From the NCBI GenBank assembly GCA_000621425.1, contig JHYJ01000006.1, forward strand, positions 186,001 to 250,000: a stretch of 64,000 nucleotides of DNA, given 5' to 3'. How positions within the stretch are numbered: position 1 is the stretch's first letter; every line of letters begins with the position of its first letter. This stretch comes from Lachnospiraceae bacterium AB2028. Lineage in GTDB: Bacteria > Bacillota > Clostridia > Lachnospirales > Lachnospiraceae. The notes under the pieces are model-generated. The model did no database searches. It was given only the letters and a program-made list of their open reading frames with translations, and had not been told where the DNA came from. Positions 44,792-54,074 of the stretch are shown here, piece by piece. Made by a program: the position numbers and the translations under genes.

Positions 44792-46342
44792 ATGAAAAAG
44801 GATGTAATGAAAAAGATGATGAGAAGATCCGTACCGGCTGTATTTATGACAGGCGTGATGATTACGGCGTCTGTATTGACAGGATGCGGAAAAGGCGAGG
44901 AAATAAGCCGGGGAATGATAACAACCGTTACTACTGGGGACTATACGGAAAAGTTCACTGCTGAAGGAACGGTAGAGTGTGCAGATCCCCATTATGTGTA
45001 TTCAACCCTTTCTCTTCCGATAGAAGATGTCATGGTAAAGGAAGGTGACTATGTAACTGCCGGCACACTGCTCTGCGTATTGGATACAAAGACAATAGAA
45101 GACCAGATATCAGTAAAGCAGGCCGCTATAGAACTGTCGGAAAAGAAGGCGTCCACAAGCGTATCCACAGCAAGGACACAGTACAATATCTATAATGAAA
45201 GCCTTGCCAGCGGAATGGACATAAATCTTGTGGAAGCAATGGCAAAGATGGAAACGGCAAGGGAAGTATATGAGAATGCGCAGAAGACCTACGACGATTA
45301 CAAAGAGACATTAAGCTTGGGAATGGATCCCACGCTTGCTTCCGCAGACCAGACTGTTGCAAGGGCGGCAAATTCACTTCAGCAGGCCAAGTCATGGCAG
45401 TATGAGCTTGATGACACCCACGGTGTTTCAAAGCTTGAAAAGGAAGAGGCCGAAGATGCAGTGGACCGCGCAAGCCTTGCTTATGTGCAGGCTGTAGAGA
45501 GCAGGGATTATCTCCTGCGTCAGAGTGATATAAAGCTTGCTGAATATGCGAAGACTGCGGAGGATGCAAACTACAATTACATCATTGCACAGACCGCATA
45601 TACGGCAGCGGTAAAATCACTTGAAAATGCAAAGACTCTGAGCCAGGCTGCAATCAATCAGGCTATGATAAATGGGGATATGACGGTAGAAGAGCTGGAA
45701 CTTGCACAGCTTCAGGATAAACTCCTTGATGCGCAGGTGGTAGCTGAGTGCTCTGGAATGGTTACAGCCGTAAATATAAATGTAGGAGAAGAATCAACAG
45801 GCGTGCTTTTCGTAATAGAGGATACCAGCGACCTGATCTTTACAGCAAAGGTTTCCGAGAAGGAGATTAACAGCGTATCAGAGGGCATGGCTGTATCTGT
45901 ATCAACCAAGGCAGAGAATTCCGAAGACTATACAGGTATCGTAGAAAGAGTGGCTGCGTACACTGAGAAGACTGCAGAGGGCGAAACAGATACTTCAGGA
46001 AAAGATGCAGAGTTTAATGTAACAATTCGTTTAGAAGAGCCGGATGCAAATGTACGCATAGGAATGAACGGAAAGGCATCATTCATAGCTTATGAACAGC
46101 CTGAAGGACTGGCAGTTCCTAACGAATCCGTATATACTGATACGGATGGAAAGAAATATGTGCTGACCATCTCGTCCGATACAGAGAACGGAACTGTTGA
46201 AAAGAAGGAAGTGACCGTCAACTACAAGGGTAAGCGTGATACTTCAGTAGAGAGTACATCTCTTCACTCAGGCGACCATGTGCTGGTTGATGCCGCAACC
46301 TATTGGGATCTGATCGGACAGACTGTAACTATCACACAGTAA
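44792..46342 (+). CDS. HlyD/MacA-type efflux adaptor lipoprotein
   Basis: A 516-residue lipoprotein (lipobox LTGC, Cys32). The first barrel/lipoyl strand (EGTVECADPHYVYSTLSLPI, VMVKEGDYVTAGTLLCVLD) precedes a long coiled-coil hairpin (about 108-310). The second lipoyl half (VVAECSGMVTAVNINVGEEST) and beta-barrel (VSEKEINSVSEGMAV) follow. It should link the ATPase and permeases encoded downstream to an extracytoplasmic path, as MacA-like subunits do in Gram-positive peptide or antibiotic efflux pumps. GGAGAGGG precedes ATG 44792. The ATPase gene starts 41 bases later. Confidence 0.88.
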   Translation: MKKDVMKKMMRRSVPAVFMTGVMITASVLTGCGKGEEISRGMITTVTTGDYTEKFTAEGTVECADPHYVYSTLSLPIEDVMVKEGDYVTAGTLLCVLDTKTIEDQISVKQAAIELSEKKASTSVSTARTQYNIYNESLASGMDINLVEAMAKMETAREVYENAQKTYDDYKETLSLGMDPTLASADQTVARAANSLQQAKSWQYELDDTHGVSKLEKEEAEDAVDRASLAYVQAVESRDYLLRQSDIKLAEYAKTAEDANYNYIIAQTAYTAAVKSLENAKTLSQAAINQAMINGDMTVEELELAQLQDKLLDAQVVAECSGMVTAVNINVGEESTGVLFVIEDTSDLIFTAKVSEKEINSVSEGMAVSVSTKAENSEDYTGIVERVAAYTEKTAEGETDTSGKDAEFNVTIRLEEPDANVRIGMNGKASFIAYEQPEGLAVPNESVYTDTDGKKYVLTISSDTENGTVEKKEVTVNYKGKRDTSVESTSLHSGDHVLVDAATYWDLIGQTVTITQ

Positions 46343-46383
46343 AAAAATATGCGTAATCGCTAAAGGCAGCAGAAAGAGGAACT

Positions 46384-47211
46384 ATGGATAAGAAGATCAT
46401 ACTCAGTGCAAAGGACCTGTCAAAAACATTCTCAAATGAATCTGTGCAGCAGCATGTACTGAAGAACCTGAACCTGGATATTTACAAAGGGGATTTCACC
46501 GTAATAATGGGTAACTCCGGATCCGGAAAGAGTACTCTGCTTTATGCACTGTCAGGAATGGACAGGCCGTCATTGGGAACAGTTACATACTATGTGGAAG
46601 ATAAGGCTTTTAAGAGCAGGGATGGCGGAATTGAGATTTCAAGATTCTCAAATGACAAGCTGGCTCTTTTCAGAAGAAACCATGCAGGATTTGTTTTCCA
46701 GCAGAATTACCTGAATGACTCTATGAGTGCGATGGACAATGTAATGGTCTGCGGACTGCTGAGGTCAAAGAACCGCAAGGAGCTTGCGGCAAGGGCAAGG
46801 GATCTGTTTGCAAGAGTGGAGATAAGCGAGTCAGATTCGCGCAAGTTTCCTACACAGCTCTCCGGCGGTATGCAGCAGAGAGTGGCTGTGGTAAGGGGCG
46901 TCATCAACCGGCCAGAAGTACTTTTTGCCGATGAGCCTACCGGAGCTCTTAACTCACAAAATACTATAAACGTTCTGGATATCCTTTCGGATCTGAACAA
47001 TGAAGGCCAGAGCATAGTGATGGTAACTCATACCGTAAGTGCTGCGGAACGCGGACACCGCATCATATATCTTTCCGACGGTGTCATATCGGATGAGTGT
47101 GACTTGGGACCATATGTGGGCGGCTACAAGGATGATGAGAATCCTTATAAGGATCAGGCAGTAGAGAGACACAGGAAACTTAAGGAATTCTTACAGAAAC
47201 AAGGATGGTAG
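46384..47211 (+). CDS. ABC transporter ATPase (MacB/LolD type)
   Basis: A 275-residue ATP-binding subunit. Walker A GNSGSGKST (43-51), Q-loop FVFQQNYL, signature LSGGMQQR (from 159), Walker B VLFADEPTG (D183/E184) and the switch His in VTHT are all intact. The sequence type pairs with FtsX-like permeases. About 30 extra residues follow the D-loop at the C-terminus. AGAGGAAC precedes ATG 46384. A strong hairpin and a repeat array, not a terminator, separate it from the first permease. Confidence 0.95.
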   Translation: MDKKIILSAKDLSKTFSNESVQQHVLKNLNLDIYKGDFTVIMGNSGSGKSTLLYALSGMDRPSLGTVTYYVEDKAFKSRDGGIEISRFSNDKLALFRRNHAGFVFQQNYLNDSMSAMDNVMVCGLLRSKNRKELAARARDLFARVEISESDSRKFPTQLSGGMQQRVAVVRGVINRPEVLFADEPTGALNSQNTINVLDILSDLNNEGQSIVMVTHTVSAAERGHRIIYLSDGVISDECDLGPYVGGYKDDENPYKDQAVERHRKLKEFLQKQGW

Positions 47212-47216
47212 TGAGT

Positions 47217-47249
47217 GTGAACGATTACTCTGTAAGAGTAATCGTTCAC
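47217..47249 (+). repeat. Perfect 14-bp stem-loop after the ATPase gene
   Basis: GTGAACGATTACTC, loop TGTAA, GAGTAATCGTTCAC is a perfect inverted repeat five bases after the ATPase stop. There is no T-run behind it, so it is more likely an mRNA stabiliser or processing site than a terminator. Confidence 0.85.
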
Positions 47250-47255
47250 CTGACA

Positions 47256-47527
47256 GTTTGTGCCGAGCACAAACTGTCGGGCTATTGGAAACAAGTTAAT
47301 AGTTTGCACAGAGTGCAAACTGTCAGGCTATTGGAAATAAGTCAATAGTTTGTGCCGAGCACAAACTGTCGGGCTATTGGAAATAAGTCAATAGTTTGTG
47401 CCGAGCACAAACTGTCGGGCTATTGGAAACAAGTTAATAGTTTGCACAGAGTGCAAACTGTCGGGCTATTGGAAATAAGTCAATAGTTTGTGCCGAGCAC
47501 AGACTGTCGGGCTATTGAAAAGCTAAG
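47256..47527 (+). repeat. Six tandem 46-bp hairpin repeats inside the ABC operon
   Basis: Units begin at 47256, 47302, 47348, 47394, 47440 and 47486, exactly 46 bases apart. Each holds a stem-loop, in one of two versions: GTTTGTGC-CGA-GCACAAAC (A) or GTTTGCAC-AGA-GTGCAAAC (B). Both sides change together, so pairing is preserved. The order is A B A A B A. The linkers also alternate so that units 1-3 match units 4-6, a 138-bp higher-order repeat. CTATTG in one unit can pair with CAATAG or TAATAG of the next or of its own flank. The last unit has one base change that keeps a G-T pair. The array sits between ATPase and permease genes and ends at the permease ribosome site. Confidence 0.92.
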
Positions 47528-47537
47528 GTGGTTGAAA

Positions 47538-49940
47538 GTGTACAGGTTGTTCGTTATCGCAAAAAATAATATGAAGAAGCAGCGCGGGGATATGCTCACC
47601 TTCTTCGTCCTGACATTTATATCAGGATTTCTGATCTTTGACTGCGTTGCTGCCGGCCTGGGAACAGGCAAGGTGATGGATGACTGCTATGAAGCGGTAA
47701 ACGGATGCCATATTATCTTTACCTGCCCGGACAATGCTGCAACCGTAAAGGCTGCAGAAAAGACTTTTCAGGATAACGAGCATATCGATAAATACGAAAA
47801 GACGCCGGTTACTGTATTGACTACAAAATACAGGAAGAAGGGGACAAGAGAATTCAGCACATATGAATTTTATGCTGAAGCCTTTGATGAGGAGACTGAA
47901 TTCCTTTCCATGAAGAGACCGGTAAGCCATCTGGGAAGGAATGAGATAATCCTTCCTTATAACATGAAGAGCATGTTTGCCATAGGTGATACGCTGCAGC
48001 TCAAGATGGATGATGACATATATGATATGAGGGTGGTGGGATATACGGAAAATCCTTTCATGTGTTCTACTATATGTATAACAATCTACAGCGTGATCAT
48101 GGACAGGGAGATGCTGAGTGATCTTCATGATGAACATCCGAATTATGTTTCGGAAGGATACTTTTTTAAGATCCATGCAGATGAGAAGACCCTGAATGCA
48201 TCTTATGGCTTGGCGGAATTAGGTGACGACGTCTGCAAGGATTTTACGGCAGAAGCAAAAAAGTATGATGACGAGAAGGCCGGAGATTTCTGGCTGGAGA
48301 CTGACTGGAATTCGATGAGGGAGGGCTCATCCTTTGCACCGCTTATCTTTATTGCCATAGTATTTGTTTTCTCGCTTTTAGTGCTGGCGATTGCTGTGGT
48401 GATCATAACCTTCAGCATTCGGAATTTTATCAGGAAGAATATGAAAAACACCGGAATCCTTGAAGCCAGTGGGTATACGGTCAATGAACTGAGATGGGCA
48501 CTCGTCTTTCAGATGGCTTTCATTTCGCTGCTGGGAAGCATATGCGGTGTGGTGCTGGGAATCACTACTTTCGGCACTTTCGGGGAGCTTATAAGCATAG
48601 TGCTGGGACTTTACTGGAACCAGCCTGTTGATATTACAGCTGCATTATCTACGGTTCTGGGGACACTGCTTATAGTTGCGGTGGTTGCGCGTACCGCAAG
48701 CTCTGAATATAACAAAGTGAGCGTGCTTGATGCCCTGAGAGGCGGAATAAATACCCATAATTTCAAAAAGAATCTTTTCTCGTTTGAGAAAACAAATCTT
48801 CCTGTACCGGTTGTATTTGCACTGAAGGATACCTTTGGCGCCCTGGGCGGAAGCCTTATCATTGCACTGATGATCATGTTCTTAGATATTTCCACGAATG
48901 TGGGTTTTGGCCTGTATGAAAGCTTCGGTACCGATTCTGACAGGTTCTTCAGGATCTTTGCTATGGAAGTGGCAGATGCGTATGTGGAGGATGTGGGAAA
49001 CGGGGATTATGAGGAAGCAGAAGCGGTCTTAAGTGAGGCTGAAGGCGTGGAGAAGGTAGTGGCAATGTACATGACCGCAATGACGCTTAAATCAGGCGAT
49101 GCTGAACGTGCAGTGACAGCATCCATATATGATGACTTAAGCAAGCTGGAGTATTTATCCCTTACAGAGGGCAGGGTGCCGGAAACAGACAATGAGATAC
49201 TTATAACCACTGGTATATCTAAGGATCTGGGAATCGGTATCGGGGATGTGATAAGCATAAAGAACGGTGATGATGAGATAGACTTTCTTGTGGTAGGAAT
49301 AAACCAGCAGCTTCAGAATATGGGACGCGGTATCTCGCTTACAATGGAAGGCGCAGAGAAAGTGCTGCCTGCCGGTGCTATTTCACCTTATTACTATGTT
49401 TATGCAAAGGACGGAATGACATATGAGACCTTATCAAGAAATATCTACACAGTGGCCGATGACATGGGATATGACTTTTCGGTTATTGACTTTGAAAGTC
49501 TTATCATTGATACCATAAGCAGCGTGTTTCTGGTAATGAAGCTTATTTCGGTCCTGATAGTGGTCATAACGGTATTTGTTGTGGCTTTTGTGGAATCACT
49601 TATAGTCAGGGCAAAGATCAGCAGGGAGTGGAAAAATATGGGTGTCAGCAAGGCACTTGGTCAGACAACTGGCGGATTGATACTGCAGCTGATGCTTTCC
49701 AATATACCGACCATATTTCTGGGGGCAATCCTGGGAACCCTTGTTTCGGCAAAGGTAGGGCAGACCACAATGACAGCAATGTTTTCTCTTTTTGAGATGA
49801 GAAACATGTCCTTCTATTTATCGCCGGGATGGACTGTGGTAACGCTGGTGGGGATTGTGCTGGTAGCTGCCGGTACTGCCGGAATTGAGGGCCTGAGGGT
49901 AAGAAGGCTTATTCCGGTAGAAATGATCACTGAAGAATAA
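47538..49940 (+). CDS. FtsX-type ABC permease (first copy)
   Basis: An 800-residue membrane protein. I start it at GTG 47538 (VYRLFVIAKNNMKKQ), seven bases after AAGGTGG, matching the start of the paralogue at 49974. The longer frame from 47490 lies inside the repeat array. Layout: one helix (about 20-40), a large extracytoplasmic domain (about 45-270), three helices (about 275-410), a second helix/outer-domain/three-helix set (about 450-790). The FtsX core appears twice, the second with WKNMGVSKALGQTTGGLIL. It ends RRLIPVEMITEE. It should form a heterodimer with the next permease, using the ATPase and adaptor upstream. Cargo unknown; peptides or lipids are usual for the class. Confidence 0.88.
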   Translation: MYRLFVIAKNNMKKQRGDMLTFFVLTFISGFLIFDCVAAGLGTGKVMDDCYEAVNGCHIIFTCPDNAATVKAAEKTFQDNEHIDKYEKTPVTVLTTKYRKKGTREFSTYEFYAEAFDEETEFLSMKRPVSHLGRNEIILPYNMKSMFAIGDTLQLKMDDDIYDMRVVGYTENPFMCSTICITIYSVIMDREMLSDLHDEHPNYVSEGYFFKIHADEKTLNASYGLAELGDDVCKDFTAEAKKYDDEKAGDFWLETDWNSMREGSSFAPLIFIAIVFVFSLLVLAIAVVIITFSIRNFIRKNMKNTGILEASGYTVNELRWALVFQMAFISLLGSICGVVLGITTFGTFGELISIVLGLYWNQPVDITAALSTVLGTLLIVAVVARTASSEYNKVSVLDALRGGINTHNFKKNLFSFEKTNLPVPVVFALKDTFGALGGSLIIALMIMFLDISTNVGFGLYESFGTDSDRFFRIFAMEVADAYVEDVGNGDYEEAEAVLSEAEGVEKVVAMYMTAMTLKSGDAERAVTASIYDDLSKLEYLSLTEGRVPETDNEILITTGISKDLGIGIGDVISIKNGDDEIDFLVVGINQQLQNMGRGISLTMEGAEKVLPAGAISPYYYVYAKDGMTYETLSRNIYTVADDMGYDFSVIDFESLIIDTISSVFLVMKLISVLIVVITVFVVAFVESLIVRAKISREWKNMGVSKALGQTTGGLILQLMLSNIPTIFLGAILGTLVSAKVGQTTMTAMFSLFEMRNMSFYLSPGWTVVTLVGIVLVAAGTAGIEGLRVRRLIPVEMITEE

Positions 49941-49973
49941 AGATCGGATAAGTAAACGCAGGGGATTAAGAAA

Positions 49974-52373
49974 ATGTTTAAGTTATTTGTAATAGCAAAA
50001 AACAATATGAAGAGGCAGAAGGGTGACATGCTCACCTTTCTTCTGCTGACACTGATATCAGGGCTGATGATCTTTGACTGCGCATCTGCTATTAGCGGAA
50101 TAGATAAGATAATGGATGCTAAATTCGAGGAAATAAACGGTGCACACATACTGCTTTATACCATGGGTTCCGATGCAGAAAAAAAATCTGCACAAAAGGT
50201 GTTTGAGGAGAATGAGCACATAGTCGAATATGAAATGACTCCTATGATGCAGATGGTTGCCGGATACAGAAGGAAGGGCGAAAGAAGCTTTAATTCATTC
50301 AATTTCTTTGTGGAAAGCTTCGATGAAGAAAAGACTATCATGAATATAAGCAAGCCGGTGGCATATTTAGGGCGTGATGACATACTTGTTCCTTACAATA
50401 TGTCAAGCAGCTATGCAGTTGGGGATACCCTGCAGCTTAAAGTAGGGGATGATGTGTATGATCTCAATGTGGCCGGATATTTAGAGGATCCCTATTTTAG
50501 TTCCACAATGAACATTTCCGTCTATAGCGTGGTCATGACAAGGGAGCTGATGGAGGAGCTTGAGGATGAGCATCCTAAGGCGATGATCGTATGGACCTAT
50601 GTACATAAGGGCCAGATAGCAGAGGGCTCGATCCCAACGGTGGATCTGGAAAAAGAGATAGAGGATGCTTACAAGGATGAGCTGGAGAAGTATCCGGACG
50701 ATGAAAAGCAGAATTCTGACTATACGATATTAAACTGGGATTCCATGAAAGGCGGATCGGAATTCCTTCCACTTGTCGTAATAGCTACGGTACTTATATT
50801 TGCTGTGCTGATACTGGTGATAGCACTGGTTATCATTTCCTTCAGCATCAGGAATTTCATAAGGAAAAACATGAAGAATACGGGTATTCTGGAGGCCTGC
50901 GGATATACGGTAGCTGAGCTCAGACTGGCACTTACCATTCAGATAAGCTCAGTGGCTCTTGTGGGCAGTGCCTTGGGCATAGTAATAGGTGCAGTGACTT
51001 TCACGGGATTCGGAAATATCATCAGCATAGTGCTGGGACTTAGCTGGAATCAGCCTGCTGATCTGGCTGCGGCAGCATACATACTGCTCGGAATGACATT
51101 CCTGATAGCTGCTGTTTCAATGATAGTCAGCGGAGCTTACAATAAGGTCAGCGTACTTGATGCACTTCGTGGCGGCGTAAGTACGCACAATTTCAAGCGG
51201 AATTTCTTTCCCTTTGAGAAAACGGCACTTCCTGTGCCCGTTGTACTGGCGCTTAAGGATACTTTTGGAGGCATCAGGAGAAACCTGCTTATGTCTTTTA
51301 TCATATGCCTGCTTGCTGTTTCCACACTGATAGGCTTCTGTATGTATGAGAATTTCGGAGTCGATCCGGGCAAGATAATGTCCATAATGAGCGTGGAAGT
51401 CGGAACGGCTGCAGTACAGGAAAAAAAAGGCATCGGCGATTACGAAGGCCTGGCAGATGATATGAGGGAGGTAGACAGCGTCGAATCTGTTTTGGCATAC
51501 ACCGGATATGAGCTTTTAGTGACATCAGGGGATCTGGACCAGAGGATCTATACTACAGCCTATGATGATATGAAATATACCACAGCTACCAATACAGTGG
51601 AGGGCAGGATGCCTGAAACCGACAATGAGGTGATGGTGACTTCCGGCGTGGCAAAGGATCTGGATCTCAAGGTGGGGGATGTTGTTTCGATAAAGTATGA
51701 CAAAGATGAGGCTGATTACATAGTAGTAGGGATAAACCAGTCCATACAGAATATGGGACGCAGCATGAATATGACGCTCGACGGACTTAAGAAAATCATT
51801 CCGGGCGGTGAAGTCTATCCCATGTACTATGTATATGCAAAGGAAGGCGTATTGTACCAGCAGCTTGAAAGGGACCTTTATGAGATGGCTGATGAAGAAG
51901 GCTATGACGTGGAAGTCATAGACATGCAGGGCTTTGTAAGCGGAACCGTGGATTCAGTGGTATTGTCCATGAGGGCACTCTGTATCATCATAGTGCTGAT
52001 CACGGTCTTTGTGGTTGTCTTTGTGGAATCCTTAGTCATCCGCGCAAAGATCAGCAGGGAGTGGAAAAACATGGGGGTCAGCAAGGCGCTTGGACAGACC
52101 ACTGGCGGGCTGATGCTCCAGATAATGCTTTCAAATATGCCTGCTATCGTCTTAGGAGCTGTTATAGGCGGCCTTGCGGCAAAAGATATCGGAAAGGCTT
52201 TTATCTGCGGAATGTTTGCTATGTTTGAGCTAAATAATCTGGTGATCGGCCTTTCTCCTTTCTGGGTGATACTCACTGTCGCCGGAATCCTGGCAATAGC
52301 GGTCATAACTGCCGGCGTGGAAGGATTAAGGGTTAAGAAGCTTATTCCTGTGGAAATGATAACGGAAGAGTAA
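49974..52373 (+). CDS. FtsX-type ABC permease (second copy)
   Basis: A 799-residue paralogue of the preceding permease, alignable end to end (MFKLFVIAKNNMKRQKGDML, NFIRKNMKNTGILEACGYTV, REWKNMGVSKALGQTTGGLM, ending KKLIPVEMITEE). It has the same two FtsX halves and large extracytoplasmic loops. The outer domains differ most, which fits a heterodimeric transporter with divided recognition. AGGGGAT precedes ATG 49974; the gap to the first copy is 33 bases. A clear terminator follows, so this is the last gene of the operon that begins at 44792. Confidence 0.9.
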   Translation: MFKLFVIAKNNMKRQKGDMLTFLLLTLISGLMIFDCASAISGIDKIMDAKFEEINGAHILLYTMGSDAEKKSAQKVFEENEHIVEYEMTPMMQMVAGYRRKGERSFNSFNFFVESFDEEKTIMNISKPVAYLGRDDILVPYNMSSSYAVGDTLQLKVGDDVYDLNVAGYLEDPYFSSTMNISVYSVVMTRELMEELEDEHPKAMIVWTYVHKGQIAEGSIPTVDLEKEIEDAYKDELEKYPDDEKQNSDYTILNWDSMKGGSEFLPLVVIATVLIFAVLILVIALVIISFSIRNFIRKNMKNTGILEACGYTVAELRLALTIQISSVALVGSALGIVIGAVTFTGFGNIISIVLGLSWNQPADLAAAAYILLGMTFLIAAVSMIVSGAYNKVSVLDALRGGVSTHNFKRNFFPFEKTALPVPVVLALKDTFGGIRRNLLMSFIICLLAVSTLIGFCMYENFGVDPGKIMSIMSVEVGTAAVQEKKGIGDYEGLADDMREVDSVESVLAYTGYELLVTSGDLDQRIYTTAYDDMKYTTATNTVEGRMPETDNEVMVTSGVAKDLDLKVGDVVSIKYDKDEADYIVVGINQSIQNMGRSMNMTLDGLKKIIPGGEVYPMYYVYAKEGVLYQQLERDLYEMADEEGYDVEVIDMQGFVSGTVDSVVLSMRALCIIIVLITVFVVVFVESLVIRAKISREWKNMGVSKALGQTTGGLMLQIMLSNMPAIVLGAVIGGLAAKDIGKAFICGMFAMFELNNLVIGLSPFWVILTVAGILAIAVITAGVEGLRVKKLIPVEMITEE

Positions 52374-52407
52374 ATCAGTTGTGAGCGGGGAGTTTATACA
52401 TACTGTG

Positions 52408-52437
52408 AAAAAGGCGCCTTATAGGGTGCCTTTTTCT
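52408..52437 (+). terminator. Terminator of the ABC transporter operon
   Basis: AAAAAGGCGCC and GGTGCCTTTTT pair over 11 bases (one G-T) around a six-base loop, ending in a T-run. It lies 35 bases after the second permease. Confidence 0.9.
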
Positions 52438-52448
52438 ATGTATTTTAC

Positions 52449-52480
52449 GGTACGGTTTAGGAACGTAGGGATAATATAAT
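52449..52480 (+). promoter_or_regulatory. Direct-repeat promoter motif, copy 1
   Basis: GGTACGGTTTAGGAACG (52449-52465) contains two GGTACG-like half sites 11 bases apart, ten bases before TATAAT (52475-52480). There is no TTGACA-like -35. The layout resembles an activator site overlapping the -35 region. The same motif precedes the gene at 54075. Confidence 0.6.
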
Positions 52481-52561
52481 ACAGCGCGAAATATGGGAAA
52501 GTGGTATCATATATAATGGGTGATAGCATACAGATCCATTTTCAATTAAAAGGAGACCGTT

Positions 52562-53935
52562 ATGGCGAAGGAAAATGCAGTTTACGGAGAAATTGACGCA
52601 GAACTCATGAAGTGGCTTGATGAAGATGCCATGAAGCAGGATTCTGACCTGGGAGATGTGGAATCTGAGGCTAGGGAAATTTTCGGGAATCTTATGGAAG
52701 CATATAATAAGGATGATGAGGCCGACATCGTGGGCAGCCTGCCTGAGGATGCCCGCTTGCTGGCTGAGCTCGCGGAAAAAAAGGCAGCTGCTTTACGCCT
52801 GGAAGAGGAAGATGCTATCCCTAAGGAAATTGAGCATTCATACACCGATTACCTTGATGCATATTTCAAGGCGGCTAAGGTCATAAACCCGCTGGGGGGC
52901 TTTGGAAAAGTGCGGCTGGAAAGGGCGCTTGGGATACTTAGGGAGTTTGAAGATAAGCATTGGCCGCTGATGACGAGGATCACTAACGATAATATAAAGG
53001 CATTCAGGAACCTTATTCCGGACGAACAGTATGATGACATAGTAGCGGGCAGGAAGCGTGCATTAGGTGCCCTTCGGATGAAGAACGGAAGGCGCTGCTG
53101 TGCCGGTGCCGCAGTCTACCGCGTGGAGGCGCAGACTATCACTGCACTCCCTGTAATAAGGCTTGACTGGATATATGTGCCAAATGATTTCAGAGAACAG
53201 GGAGTGGCCAATATGCTTATGGCAGAGCTTGTGGGACTTGCATTGCAGGATGATGAGGCTTTCATTTCAGTAAACATGAATATTCCCGATGATTCCGACC
53301 AGGAAGTGAAGGAAGAATCCGTGGCGTTGGAGGCCTTCATCCGTTCATGGAACTTCAGGCTGCGTGTTGATACCGGCAGGGTCTTTTTCATCAATCTGTC
53401 ATCACTGAAAGATAATAAATACTTAAAGGATCAGGCTGAAGGAGTCAGATCATTGGCAGAGCTTGGCTCAAGCGGACGAGATATGGTCCAGCGGTTTTTC
53501 CGGAACCGGAATAAGGATTATGATGAGGGACTTAGAGTCTTTTCCTATGAGCATTATGACTTTTTTGACCCTGATGTAAGTGGAGCTATAGTAAACGGCG
53601 GGATTATCACGGCCCTTTTCCTGGTACACCGCTATCCAAACGGGAATTATAGGTATGAGGTCATGCGGTGCAGCCACAATACAGATCCTGTCATATTCCT
53701 GCAGCTGATGCGTCACGGTTACCACCAGGCCCTGAGGAAGGGGGACGGGAGCGGTATGTTCTTCGGCGCATTTGAAAGTGCAGAGGGTTATATGACGGCG
53801 GCAAAGATGATACCGGATACCATGATACTGACGCAGCTTGCCGGCACCATTATGCCGCCAAGGTCTAAGGAAACGGTTAGCTATGCAGACTGGGCAAAAT
53901 TAAAAAAGGCTGCGGGCCATTCAGAGGCCGAATAA
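52562..53935 (+). CDS. GNAT-like acetyltransferase-domain protein
   Basis: A 457-residue soluble protein with no signal peptide. The first 130 residues are helical and acidic. The centre (about 140-290) has a GNAT-like core: RLDWIYVPNDFREQGVANMLMAELV contains the acetyl-CoA-binding R/Q-x-x-G-x-A pattern after a core strand. The C-terminal part (about 300-457) has another alpha/beta region that may be a second, degenerate GNAT fold (FLVHRYPNGNYRYEVMR, FFGAFESAEGYMTAAKM). The substrate is unknown. AAAGGAG precedes ATG 52562. It is a single gene bounded by terminators, with the same promoter motif as the large protease-like gene downstream, suggesting joint control. Confidence 0.7.
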   Translation: MAKENAVYGEIDAELMKWLDEDAMKQDSDLGDVESEAREIFGNLMEAYNKDDEADIVGSLPEDARLLAELAEKKAAALRLEEEDAIPKEIEHSYTDYLDAYFKAAKVINPLGGFGKVRLERALGILREFEDKHWPLMTRITNDNIKAFRNLIPDEQYDDIVAGRKRALGALRMKNGRRCCAGAAVYRVEAQTITALPVIRLDWIYVPNDFREQGVANMLMAELVGLALQDDEAFISVNMNIPDDSDQEVKEESVALEAFIRSWNFRLRVDTGRVFFINLSSLKDNKYLKDQAEGVRSLAELGSSGRDMVQRFFRNRNKDYDEGLRVFSYEHYDFFDPDVSGAIVNGGIITALFLVHRYPNGNYRYEVMRCSHNTDPVIFLQLMRHGYHQALRKGDGSGMFFGAFESAEGYMTAAKMIPDTMILTQLAGTIMPPRSKETVSYADWAKLKKAAGHSEAE

Positions 53936-53948
53936 AATAGAAAAACTG

Positions 53949-53973
53949 AAAAAGCACCCTTAGGGTGCTTTTT
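53949..53973 (+). terminator. Terminator after the GNAT-like gene
   Basis: AAAAAGCACCC, loop TTA, GGGTGCTTTTT is a perfect 11-bp stem with A and T tracts on each side, so it can work in both directions. Confidence 0.9.
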
Positions 53974-53975
53974 AT

Positions 53976-54008
53976 GGTACGCTTCAGGTACGGAAGGTGA
54001 AATATAAT
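53976..54008 (+). promoter_or_regulatory. Direct-repeat promoter motif, copy 2
   Basis: GGTACGCTTCAGGTACG (53976-53992) has two perfect GGTACG half sites 11 bases apart, followed after ten bases by TATAAT (54003-54008). Same spacing and order as at 52449, within one base. Confidence 0.65.
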
Positions 54009-54074
54009 TTAGGCAAGCATTGCAGAAAAGTGATATTCTGTGCATAGGGGTAAGGCAAACAAAGGAGGAAAAGC

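Noticed and set aside
47256-47527. CRISPR-like array
   Set aside because: Units are directly adjacent with no unique spacers, the repeated unit itself is the whole 46 bases, and there are no cas genes nearby.
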